Made by a program: the position numbers and the translations under genes. The notes under the pieces are model-generated. The model had not been told where the DNA came from and did not search any database. It saw only the letters and a list, made by a program, of their open reading frames with translations. Below are positions 4,711 to 12,195 of a DNA stretch of 13,124 nucleotides, piece by piece; the stretch's first letter is position 1, and the number at the start of each line of letters is the position of its first letter. The DNA comes from JAHFUI01 sp041485905 (GTDB taxonomy: Bacteria; Acidobacteriota; Vicinamibacteria; Vicinamibacterales; CAVVIG01). The DNA lies in NCBI GenBank assembly GCA_041485905.1, contig JBGPKK010000128.1, positions 1 through 13,124 on the forward strand. The letters run 5' to 3'.

Positions 4711-6656
4711 TATTTCTTCTCCTTGAGGCTTCGATAGACTGCCTCGACGAACATATCTGTTGTCCACGAACCGGTTGTCGACCCGTAGCGCCCGTCAAAG
4801 TCCATCGTCGGCCTGGCCGCCTTGGTTTGTTCGAGCGTCATCCCCTTTTTTATCATGTCTTTCACACGATCGCGCATCATCGTCACCATGTTCCGGTACG
4901 AGGCGACGTCGGCCGTGTCCGACACCCGTCCGCGACTGGGAATGATCCACGTGCCGCCCTGCGACCGGTATTCTGCCACGGCCAGATCCAGGATGTGATT
5001 GAGGCCGTCGATCACCCCCTGAATGCTGCCGCCCTTCTCCACGTCGATGACTGGATAGCTGACCGTCGAAAACACATTCCCGGCGCTGATGACCTCGGAG
5101 TGACGGAAAAACACCAGGCTGTCGCCGTCCGTGTTTGCCGCCGGCGCGTGATACAGGATCACCGCTTCACCGTTGAAAAACGCGGGGAGTTTGTGGAGAT
5201 CGTCGAAATACGTGTCCGTCGGCTGCGCAACAGCCGGCGCGGCCGGGGTTTTACCGGCCGGTACGCTCATCCGGTTCAGCACGTTTTCATGCGCGATCAC
5301 GGACGCCGCCCGTCCTATATTTTCGACGGCCGCGCCAAATCCGCCGCCGCGCGGGAAGAAGCCCTTCGTCGCGATCTTCTCGTTGCCACCGATATGATCC
5401 GCCGCCGCGCTGGTATTGATGATGTAGCGAACCGGCTTCGGAGGAGCCGTGGAGCTGATGACCGCATTCATGTACGGGCTGGACCAGCCCCAGACCCCGG
5501 GACAATTCGCGCCGAAACAGGTGTTGGGCGTGGGCGGCGTCACGGTCGCGTTGGCCAGTTGGTTGACCGCCGCCAGAACCTTGTCGGACATCTGCGCCGA
5601 ACCGGTGTTTACGAGCAGGAGGCCCTCCGTACCCACCGACACGGTGATGTTGGTGCCGTCGGCGATCAGCAGGTAGACGTTGCCTTGCACAGGCATGATG
5701 TGGACCTCGCCGTCTTTGGGGCTCTGGTCCGCGATGCGTTTCGCCACCGCATTGGCCGAGCGGGACGAAGGGACTGACAGGGTGCCGACGTTAACCGACC
5801 CGTCGAATGTCGATCGGTACTCCGGGTAGGTTGTCTTCACTCCACCCCTGGCTGCCGCTGCAGGTATCCAATCCTCTCTCTTGAGCCACTCGCCAAGCGC
5901 TGTGTTCTGGCCGGGGAGGAAGTGCGGCACATGATGCCGGTCTGACCCTCCGTTCTCGGCGAACGACGAGGCGTTACAGGTTTCCATGTTGACAGAGGCA
6001 GTCGGATCGAACGCGTACGTCGTCGATTCCACGTACGGCTCGTCCAGGTAAAGGGGGTCGTCCACCACAGTGACGATGGTCAGGATGTCGCTGTGCCGGG
6101 TGATGAACTCGGTCAGCGTGTACATGTCGCTGGTTTGCGGGCCGCCGCGCTTGAGGTACCCATCCTTGAGATGGGTGGTCGTGACCTTCAGTGTGTTCCC
6201 CACCCACTCGCCGGTCGAGAAGCCGGTCCAGCTATGGGGCGCCCATGGCGGCGGGTGCGAGCGCCCGTCCATGAAGATCGGCCGGTCCAACGACCGCATG
6301 AACTGAATGTGATAGACCCGGGCTTCCCGCGTGAGCGGGTCCTGTTCCTTCAGAATGCGCGCGCCTCCGAGGCCGCGCCACTGGTGTGGCGCCGAATGCG
6401 GTCTGCACTGATACTCCGGCGTTCCCCAGATCGATTCCGCCGTGGTGTCCGATCTCTGACGTCCGGCGTCATTGAACGGAATCCCCAGATAGTCGCCCAG
6501 TGGAGGTTGCGCCGTGGTATCCGCCTCGTTGTTCTCCAGGCGCCATTCGCCGGAAATATCGGGAGGAATCTGCGGGCGAGCGGGTTGGGCAAACGCTGGC
6601 ACACTGACCAGCATCCCCACGGCGAGGAGAACGAGGACTTGATTGGCTTTAACCAT
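4710..6656 (-). CDS. Secreted fusion: beta-rich domain plus degenerate metallo-beta-lactamase fold
   Basis: 648 aa from ATG 6654-6656; a GTG at 6660-6662 would add two residues. Signal peptide 1-23 (cut after AFA). Residues about 30-220 form a domain shared with two other proteins here: PDISGEW, IFMDGRSHPPPW, GEWVGNTLKVTTTHLKDGYL, VDDPLYLDEPY. Residues about 315-640 have the layout of a metallo-beta-lactamase: EGLLLVNTG, YIINTSAAADHIGGNEK, NTDGDSLVFF, SAGNVF, IIPSRGRV. The metal ligands are mostly gone: HxHxDH reads S416-A-A418-A-D420-H421, the AHTDGD His is Asn508, the GD Asp is Asn527, the PGHG His is Arg575, and the usual Asp of VDTG is Asn350. Family knowledge says an intact site binds zinc; this one probably binds none or one weakly, so a hydrolase role is doubtful. 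It leads the operon with DUF6152 and another secreted beta protein. A binding or structural role is more likely than catalysis. Confidence 0.92.
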   Translation of the reverse strand: MVKANQVLVLLAVGMLVSVPAFAQPARPQIPPDISGEWRLENNEADTTAQPPLGDYLGIPFNDAGRQRSDTTAESIWGTPEYQCRPHSAPHQWRGLGGARILKEQDPLTREARVYHIQFMRSLDRPIFMDGRSHPPPWAPHSWTGFSTGEWVGNTLKVTTTHLKDGYLKRGGPQTSDMYTLTEFITRHSDILTIVTVVDDPLYLDEPYVESTTYAFDPTASVNMETCNASSFAENGGSDRHHVPHFLPGQNTALGEWLKREDWIPAAAARGGVKTTYPEYRSTFDGSVNVGTLSVPSSRSANAVAKRIADQSPKDGEVHIMPVQGNVYLLIADGTNITVSVGTEGLLLVNTGSAQMSDKVLAAVNQLANATVTPPTPNTCFGANCPGVWGWSSPYMNAVISSTAPPKPVRYIINTSAAADHIGGNEKIATKGFFPRGGGFGAAVENIGRAASVIAHENVLNRMSVPAGKTPAAPAVAQPTDTYFDDLHKLPAFFNGEAVILYHAPAANTDGDSLVFFRHSEVISAGNVFSTVSYPVIDVEKGGSIQGVIDGLNHILDLAVAEYRSQGGTWIIPSRGRVSDTADVASYRNMVTMMRDRVKDMIKKGMTLEQTKAARPTMDFDGRYGSTTGSWTTDMFVEAVYRSLKEKK

Positions 6657-6665
6657 AAACACACC

Positions 6666-6693
6666 GTTATACAGCAGTCCGAAGACGTGCCGA
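6666..6693 (-). promoter_or_regulatory. Possible promoter giving a leaderless or near-leaderless mRNA
   Basis: Minus strand: TCGGCA, 16-nt spacer, TATAAC. The -10-like box ends 9 nt before the ATG at 6656 and no ribosome site is visible between them, which would fit transcription starting at or next to the start codon. The -35 match is four of six. Confidence 0.3.
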
Positions 6694-6790
6694 TTATGAC
6701 TCGGTTTCGGCCTCGTGGCGAGGTCATTATTTTGCCGCGTACCCCAGCGGCGTCGAACAGAAGTCCTCGTCGCGCGCCCAGGGAAGGGTA

Positions 6791-6796
6791 GATAAT
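6791..6796 (+). promoter_or_regulatory. Possible -10 box of the ankyrin operon
   Basis: GATAAT, five of six bases to consensus, 42 nt before the ankyrin gene start. No convincing -35 element lies 16-18 nt upstream, so this is weak. Confidence 0.2.
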
Positions 6797-6838
6797 TAAC
6801 ATCAGTTGTTTCAAGTAAACTGCGCCAGGGATCTGCCT

Positions 6839-8365
6839 ATGCACGTGAAGAGTCTTGCCGCTGGATTGGGCGTTGGTCTGCTGTTCTGGGCTGTCGGCCT
6901 GGGCGCCGCCGCCAATAGCGACGTGCGGCTGGCGGATGCGGTCATGCGCGCGGATCGAGAGGCCGTTCGCGTTCTGCTTCAACAACACATCGACGTGAAC
7001 GCGGCCCAACCCGATGGGACGACGGCGCTGCATTGGGCGGCGCGTCGAGACGACGTGGAAACCGCCCGGTCGCTCGTTCGCGCCGGTGCGAAAGTCGACG
7101 CTTCAACCCGCTACGGCGTGACGCCGCTGTACCTCAGCTGCGTCAACGGCAATGCCGGGATGATCGATCTCCTGCTCGGCGCCGGAGTGGATCCGAACGC
7201 GGCGAATCCCGGCGGAGAAACGGCGCTGATGACCGCCGTCAGGACCGGCAAGGTGGACGCGGTGAAGCTTCTGCTCGATCGCGGCGCCGCCGTGAACGCG
7301 AAGGAGGCCGTGCGCGGACAGACGGCGCTGATGTGGGCCGTCCTTGAAAACCATCCCGCGGTCGTCCAGTTGCTGCTCGCCCGTGGCGCCGACATCAACG
7401 CGCAGACCAACGTTAATGTGCCCGACGGCACCACGGGTGTTCCGCAGGCAACCTCAGGCGACATCGGTGCGCACGGTCCCGGGATTTATCGATCGCGCGC
7501 GGTGCCCAGCCCGTCCGGAGCGATGACGCCGCTGCTGTTCGCGGCACGAGAAGGCAATCTGGACATGGCGCGCCTTCTGGTAGACCGCCAGGCGGACATC
7601 GAGCGGCCCTCGGCCAATGGCACACGTCCACTTGTCGTCGCGATCACGAACAATCACATCGCGCTCTCGCTCTTTCTGCTTGAAAAGGGCGCCGACGTCA
7701 ACGCGGCCGATATCTTTTACAAGCGCAGTCCTCTCTTCGCCGCCGTCGAGATGCGGGATCCCGATTACGTGCGCGACAGCGCGCCGCCGGTGCCGGACAC
7801 CCGAGATCCGATGGAGTTGATCAAGGCGCTGCTGGATCGCGGCGCCAATCCGAACGCGCGGGTCAACACGACGCCGTTCCGCGGCTTCTATCAGGTCAGC
7901 GCGAACTGGGCAAACTTCGACGGCCAGACGCCGTTTCTCCGGGCGGCTTTGTCCGGCGACGTGACGCTGATGCGCCTGTTGCTAGAGCACGGCGCCGATC
8001 CGAATCTCGGGGCCAGCGACGGCGCGACGCCTCTCATGGCTGTGGCTGGAGTCAACTGGGTGGTCGCGCAAACCTTCAGTCGATCCGATAACGAGTTTCT
8101 GGAGGCCGCCAAGCTCTGTCTCGAACGGGGCAACGATGTGAACGGGGTCAACTCGCAGGGGTTTGCCGCCATGCACGGCGCCGCGAATCGGGGATTCGAC
8201 GCCATGATCAAGCTGCTCGCTGAACACGGCGCGAAGCTCGACGTCAAGGACAAGCAGGGACGGACGCCGATGACCTTCGCCGAGGGCGTGTTCCTCGCGG
8301 TACAGCCGCCGGTGCGCAAGCCGACAACGATCGCACTGCTGCAGGAGCTGATGGGAACACGATGA
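6839..8365 (+). CDS. Exported ankyrin-repeat protein
   Basis: 508 aa. I use ATG 6839 because AGGGA (6827-6831) lies 7 nt upstream and the product then starts with a signal peptide (residues 1-25, MHVKSLAAGLGVGLLFWAVG, cut near GAAA). A TTG at 6806 would add 11 residues before it. The rest is about ten ankyrin repeats (33-residue helix-turn-helix units), starting near residues 27, 59, 92, 125, 158, 227, 261, 295, 361, 394, 439 and 472, with TPLxxA and GADxN motifs. Non-repeat loops interrupt the array at 193-226 (GIYRSRAVPSPSG), about 303-325 and 345-360. Ankyrin repeats bind proteins; in the periplasm this would be a scaffold or docking partner. The stop overlaps the next start by 4 nt (ATGA), so the two are translationally coupled, and the partner is probably the downstream DUF1592 or DUF1552 protein. 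Confidence 0.95.
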   Translation: MHVKSLAAGLGVGLLFWAVGLGAAANSDVRLADAVMRADREAVRVLLQQHIDVNAAQPDGTTALHWAARRDDVETARSLVRAGAKVDASTRYGVTPLYLSCVNGNAGMIDLLLGAGVDPNAANPGGETALMTAVRTGKVDAVKLLLDRGAAVNAKEAVRGQTALMWAVLENHPAVVQLLLARGADINAQTNVNVPDGTTGVPQATSGDIGAHGPGIYRSRAVPSPSGAMTPLLFAAREGNLDMARLLVDRQADIERPSANGTRPLVVAITNNHIALSLFLLEKGADVNAADIFYKRSPLFAAVEMRDPDYVRDSAPPVPDTRDPMELIKALLDRGANPNARVNTTPFRGFYQVSANWANFDGQTPFLRAALSGDVTLMRLLLEHGADPNLGASDGATPLMAVAGVNWVVAQTFSRSDNEFLEAAKLCLERGNDVNGVNSQGFAAMHGAANRGFDAMIKLLAEHGAKLDVKDKQGRTPMTFAEGVFLAVQPPVRKPTTIALLQELMGTR

Positions 8366-10830
8366 ACAGGTTGTTGCTTCGCGGCTTCGTGCTTTCGTGG
8401 CCAACGTTCGTCCTGCTCGTCGTGTTTACTCCCGCTCGTCCCATGAGTGGCCAGCAAGGACAACCGGCAACCGCCGTCGTGTCTTCAGACGCGTCCCCAC
8501 GCGCGCTGCTCAACCGGTATTGCCTCACCTGCCACAACGACACCGCGAAGACCGGCGGTCTCACACTGGCGAAGATGGACGTCGATCGCCCCGCCACGGA
8601 TGCTGAAGTGTGGGAAAAAGTCATCCGGAAGCTTCGGGCCGGTCTGATGCCTCCGACCGGCGCGCCGCGCCCCGATCGCGGCACGCTCGAGACCTTCCGA
8701 CACACGATCGAAGGGTCGATCGATCACACCGCGGCGGAGAAGCCGAACCCTGGAGCGACGCCCCTGCACCGCCTGAATCGTCACGAATACGCCAATGTGG
8801 TGCGCGACCTGCTGGCGGTTGACGTCGATACGACCACGATGCTGCCGCCGGATGACTCCGCCGAAGGGTTCGACAACATCGCCGACGTGCTGGGAACCTC
8901 TCCCGCGCTGATCGAACGCTACATCGGCGCGGCCGGGAAGATCAGCCGTCTGGCAGTTGGCGACACGGACATCGGGCCGCTGTCGACGACGTACAAAGTG
9001 CGCGGCGATCTCTCGCAGGATCGTCACATTGAAGAGTTGCCGGTGGGAACCCGCGGCGGCATGCTCATTCGACACAATTTTCCGGTCGACGGCGAATACC
9101 TCTTCAAGTTCTCGCTGCTGAAGGTCAATTTCGGTCCGCAGTACGGCGGGGCCGCCAAGGACGAACAACTGGAGATGAGCGTGAACGGCGAGCGGGTCTG
9201 GCTGCGCGACCTGCGTTCGGTACCTTATTACTACATACGCGGAGGACAGGCAGGCGGCGGGCCAGCGGCTCCTCTGGAAGTTCGGCTGCCACTCAAAGCC
9301 GGACCCCAAACCATCATCGTCACGTTCATCAAGAAGACGGCCGCGGCAGTCGACGACCTGGTGCAGCGGTTCGACGCGACGACCGCGGATCTCCAGACGG
9401 GCGTGCAATTCGGCTATACGACGGTGCCGCATCTCTCCGGCGTGGAAATCCTCGGGCCGTACAACGTCTCCGGCCCTGGAAATACGCCCAGCCGCGCGAG
9501 GATCTTCGTCTGCCGCCCCGCCTCCGCACAAGGCGCCGGCGCGGCAAGCCCAGCTCAGGAAACCGCGTGCGCCAGGACGATTATCTCGACGCTCGCGCGT
9601 CGAGCCTATCGCCGCCCGGTGACGGACGCGGACGTCGCGCCGCTCTTGACCTTCTACCGCGCGGGTCGAGACAGCGGCGACTTCGACAAGGGCATCGAAA
9701 TGGCGCTGCGCCGGATCCTGGCCGACCCGAACTTCGTGTTCCGGTTCGAGCGGGATCCGGCGAACATCTCCGCCGGAGCCCCGTACCGCATTACCAACAT
9801 CGAGCTGGCCTCCCGGTTGTCTTTTTTCCTGTGGAGCAGCATCCCGGACGAAGACCTGCTGAAGGCCGCCGAACAGGGCAAGCTCAAGGATCCCACGGTG
9901 CTCGAGCAGCAGGTCCGGCGGATGCTGAAAGATCCGCGCGCGCAGGCGCTGATCGGCAATTTCGCGGGACAGTGGCTGTTCCTGCGCGAACTGCGAAACA
10001 GGAATCCGGATCTCCTCGTGTTCCCCGATTTCGACGACAATCTGCGGCAGGCCTTCCAGCGCGAAACAGAGCTGCTCTTCGACAGCGTCGTCCGCGAAGA
10101 TCGAAGCGTGTTCGACCTGATGAATGCGGACTACACGTTCGTGAACGAGCGTCTCGCGAGGCACTACGGCATCCCGAACGTGTATGGCAGCGACTTCCGG
10201 CGCGTCCCCGTCCCCAGTGAAGCGCGCCGAGGGCTGCTGGGACAGGGCAGCATTCTCACGGTGACGTCTGCGCCAAACCGGACGTCGCCGGTGACGCGGG
10301 GCGCGTGGATCCTCGAGAATCTGCTCGGGACCCCGCCGCCGTCGCCGCCGCCGAACGTGCCCCCGTTTCCGGAGAAAAAATCCGGCCAGGGTGTGGTCGA
10401 GGAAGCCGCAACCGTCCGTGACCGGATGATTCAGCACCGCGCGGTTCAACCATGCAGAGGCTGTCACCAGATCATGGATCCCATCGGCCTGGCGCTGGAA
10501 AACTTCGACGGCGTGGGTCGGTGGCGCACGTCCGATGCGGGCGTCAGAATTGATGCATCGGGCCAGCTCGTAGACGGCACCCCCGTCGACGGAGCGGAGA
10601 GCCTCCGGAAAGCGCTCCTCAATTATCCGGATGCCTTCGTCCAGACCATGACCGAAAAGCTCCTGATGTACGCCGTCGGACGGACGGCGCATCACTACGA
10701 CATGCCGGCCGTTCGAGCGGTGACGCGCGAGGCCGCGCGCAGTGACTATCGATTTTCCGCGCTCGTTCTGGCGATCGTGAAGAGCGATCCGTTCCAGATG
10801 AGGATCAGGAAGGCAGAGGAAAGCCAATGA
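8362..10830 (+). CDS. Di-haem DUF1587/1595/1592/1588/1585 protein
   Basis: 822 aa, exported by an N-terminal signal (about 1-31, ending near MSGQQ). Domains in order: planctomycete-type cytochrome c segment with CLTCH (54-58) and MPP at 96-98; DUF1587 (about 135-190, LHRLNRHEYANVVRDLL); a beta-sandwich-like middle (235-370, carbohydrate-binding-like, unsure); DUF1595 (403-463, RRAYRRPVTDAD); DUF1592 (475-600, LASRLSFFLWSSIPD); DUF1588 (620-720), which ends with a second haem motif CRGCH (698-702) and DPIGLALENFDGVGRWR; DUF1585 (735-812). All domains of this family are present and uninterrupted, and length is usual. Such proteins are widespread in Planctomycetes, Verrucomicrobia and Acidobacteriota, nearly always next to a DUF1552 gene; electron transfer linked to an oxidative breakdown step is suspected but not shown. 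Start overlaps the ankyrin stop by ATGA; GGGA lies 5 nt upstream. Confidence 0.95.
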   Translation: MNRLLLRGFVLSWPTFVLLVVFTPARPMSGQQGQPATAVVSSDASPRALLNRYCLTCHNDTAKTGGLTLAKMDVDRPATDAEVWEKVIRKLRAGLMPPTGAPRPDRGTLETFRHTIEGSIDHTAAEKPNPGATPLHRLNRHEYANVVRDLLAVDVDTTTMLPPDDSAEGFDNIADVLGTSPALIERYIGAAGKISRLAVGDTDIGPLSTTYKVRGDLSQDRHIEELPVGTRGGMLIRHNFPVDGEYLFKFSLLKVNFGPQYGGAAKDEQLEMSVNGERVWLRDLRSVPYYYIRGGQAGGGPAAPLEVRLPLKAGPQTIIVTFIKKTAAAVDDLVQRFDATTADLQTGVQFGYTTVPHLSGVEILGPYNVSGPGNTPSRARIFVCRPASAQGAGAASPAQETACARTIISTLARRAYRRPVTDADVAPLLTFYRAGRDSGDFDKGIEMALRRILADPNFVFRFERDPANISAGAPYRITNIELASRLSFFLWSSIPDEDLLKAAEQGKLKDPTVLEQQVRRMLKDPRAQALIGNFAGQWLFLRELRNRNPDLLVFPDFDDNLRQAFQRETELLFDSVVREDRSVFDLMNADYTFVNERLARHYGIPNVYGSDFRRVPVPSEARRGLLGQGSILTVTSAPNRTSPVTRGAWILENLLGTPPPSPPPNVPPFPEKKSGQGVVEEAATVRDRMIQHRAVQPCRGCHQIMDPIGLALENFDGVGRWRTSDAGVRIDASGQLVDGTPVDGAESLRKALLNYPDAFVQTMTEKLLMYAVGRTAHHYDMPAVRAVTREAARSDYRFSALVLAIVKSDPFQMRIRKAEESQ

Positions 10831-12155
10831 CGTTCATCACGAAAAAGCATCTCTCTCGGCGGACCTTTTTGCGCGGCACGGGTGTCACGCTGGCGCTGCC
10901 GTTCCTGGAGTCCATGGTCGGAGCGCAAACGCTCTTGAAGAACAGCGCGGCCAGTCCGAAAACCAGATTGGGCTGCATCTACGTCCCGCACGGGGCGACG
11001 ATGGACAAGTGGACGCCGGCAGGCGAGGGCCGCGGCTTTACGTTCTCGGAGGCTCTCAGCCCGATCGAGAAGTATCGCGATCGCACGACTGTGGTCAGTA
11101 ATCTCGTGCACGCCAGCGCCACCGGTGCGGACGCCGGCGCCGAGCATGCGCGCTCGGCCGCCATCTACCTCAGTGGCGGACGTCCGCAGAAGAACGCGGT
11201 CCGCGTCGGCGTGACGATGGATCAGATCGCCGCCGAGCACATCGGCCAGGAAACCCCGTTGCCCTCGCTCGAGCTTGGCATCGAAGAAGTCAGCTTGAGC
11301 TGCGGCGCCGGCTACGGGTGCGCGTACTTCAACACGATTTCCTGGCGCACGCCCACGGTGCCGCTGCCCGTGGACAACAGCCCGCAGGCGGTGTTCGAAA
11401 AGCTGTTTGGGGACGGGGGGACCACGCCGCAGCGCCTGGCCCGGAAGCGCGAGGACCGCAGCATTCTCGATTCGATCCGCCAGCAGACGGTCGCGCTTCA
11501 AAAGGGACTGCCGGCATCCGACCGGCTCCGCGTCGACGGCTATCTCGACGACATCCGGGAGATCGAACGTCGCATCAAGACCGTCCTCGACCGCAACGCC
11601 CTGTCGCTCGACGCGCAGAGCGTCCCCGACGCGCCCGTCGGTACGCCTGAAGCGTTCGAAGACCACCTCAAGTTGATGTTCGATTTGCTCACGCTGGCCT
11701 ATCAGAGCGAAACGACCCGTGTCTCAACGCTGATGTTCGCGAAAGACCTGAGCCCGACCAGTTATCCGGCGAGCGGCAACCGCGGCGGGTTCCATGGCTC
11801 CTCGCACCATGCGAACGCCCGGGACCGCATGGATTCCTTCGCGTTGATCAACAAGTACCACGTCCAGATGCTGGCCTACTTCATCGGAAAGCTGGCCGCT
11901 GCGCCTGATGGCGACGGCACGCTGCTCGATCACTCGATGATTCTGTACGGCAGCAGCATGAGCAACGGGAACCAGCACGATCACGGCCCCTTGCCGCTCG
12001 TGCTCCTGGGCGGAGCCTCGGGCCAGCTTCAGGGGAACCGCCATCTCGTCGCGCCGGCCCAGACGCCGATGTCGAATCTCCTCCTGAGCATGCTGGACAA
12101 GCTTGGGATCCAGAAGGACAGCTTCGGCGACAGTACCGGAAGGCTGGAGCTCTAG
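10827..12155 (+). CDS. DUF1552 family protein, Tat-exported
   Basis: 442 aa. The start carries a twin-arginine motif SRRTFLRG (10-17) followed by a hydrophobic stretch (GVTLALPFLESMVGA), so it is folded, perhaps with a cofactor, before export. The body matches DUF1552: RLGCIYVPHGATMDKWTP (47-64), AEHARSAAIYLSGG (105-118), SLELGIEE (147-154), SCGAGYGCAYFNTISW (158-173), HGSSHH (323-328) and GSSMSNGNQHDHGPLPLVLLGG (375-396). His323, 327, 328, 384 and 386 are candidate metal ligands. The family resembles DUF1501 and possibly the alkaline phosphatase-like fold, a relation I recall but cannot check. AGAGGA lies 6 nt upstream and the start overlaps the DUF1592 stop by ATGA. The steady pairing with DUF1592 proteins suggests they act together in the periplasm; no substrate is known. 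Confidence 0.95.
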   Translation: MTFITKKHLSRRTFLRGTGVTLALPFLESMVGAQTLLKNSAASPKTRLGCIYVPHGATMDKWTPAGEGRGFTFSEALSPIEKYRDRTTVVSNLVHASATGADAGAEHARSAAIYLSGGRPQKNAVRVGVTMDQIAAEHIGQETPLPSLELGIEEVSLSCGAGYGCAYFNTISWRTPTVPLPVDNSPQAVFEKLFGDGGTTPQRLARKREDRSILDSIRQQTVALQKGLPASDRLRVDGYLDDIREIERRIKTVLDRNALSLDAQSVPDAPVGTPEAFEDHLKLMFDLLTLAYQSETTRVSTLMFAKDLSPTSYPASGNRGGFHGSSHHANARDRMDSFALINKYHVQMLAYFIGKLAAAPDGDGTLLDHSMILYGSSMSNGNQHDHGPLPLVLLGGASGQLQGNRHLVAPAQTPMSNLLLSMLDKLGIQKDSFGDSTGRLEL

Positions 12156-12195
12156 ATTCGCGCGCAGGACATCCGCTGAAAAAAGGGAGTTCGAG

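Larger units (their letters stand above)
6657..6838. other. Divergent intergenic region
   Basis: 182 bases between the two outward-reading operons, more AT-rich than the genes in places (TCATTATTTTG near 6723, GATAATTAACAT near 6791). It should hold promoters for both directions. No conserved operator, clear inverted repeat or small RNA could be recognised by eye. Confidence 0.5.

Noticed and set aside
4827..5777. 316-aa plus-strand frame
   Set aside because: Antisense to the pseudo-MBL gene; composition dominated by Arg, Val, Asp and His without motifs.
6806..6838. TTG start for the ankyrin gene
   Set aside because: It would put 11 residues before the signal peptide and lacks a ribosome site, while ATG 6839 has one at good distance.
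8485..10827. 780-aa minus-strand frame opposite the DUF1592 gene
   Set aside because: It lies wholly antisense to a gene with all its family domains and both haem motifs. It is rich in Arg, His, Asp and Val with an Arg run, typical of the reverse of GC-rich codons, and shows no domain.
10746..11666. 306-aa minus-strand frame
   Set aside because: Antisense to the DUF1552 gene, which has a Tat motif and family motifs.
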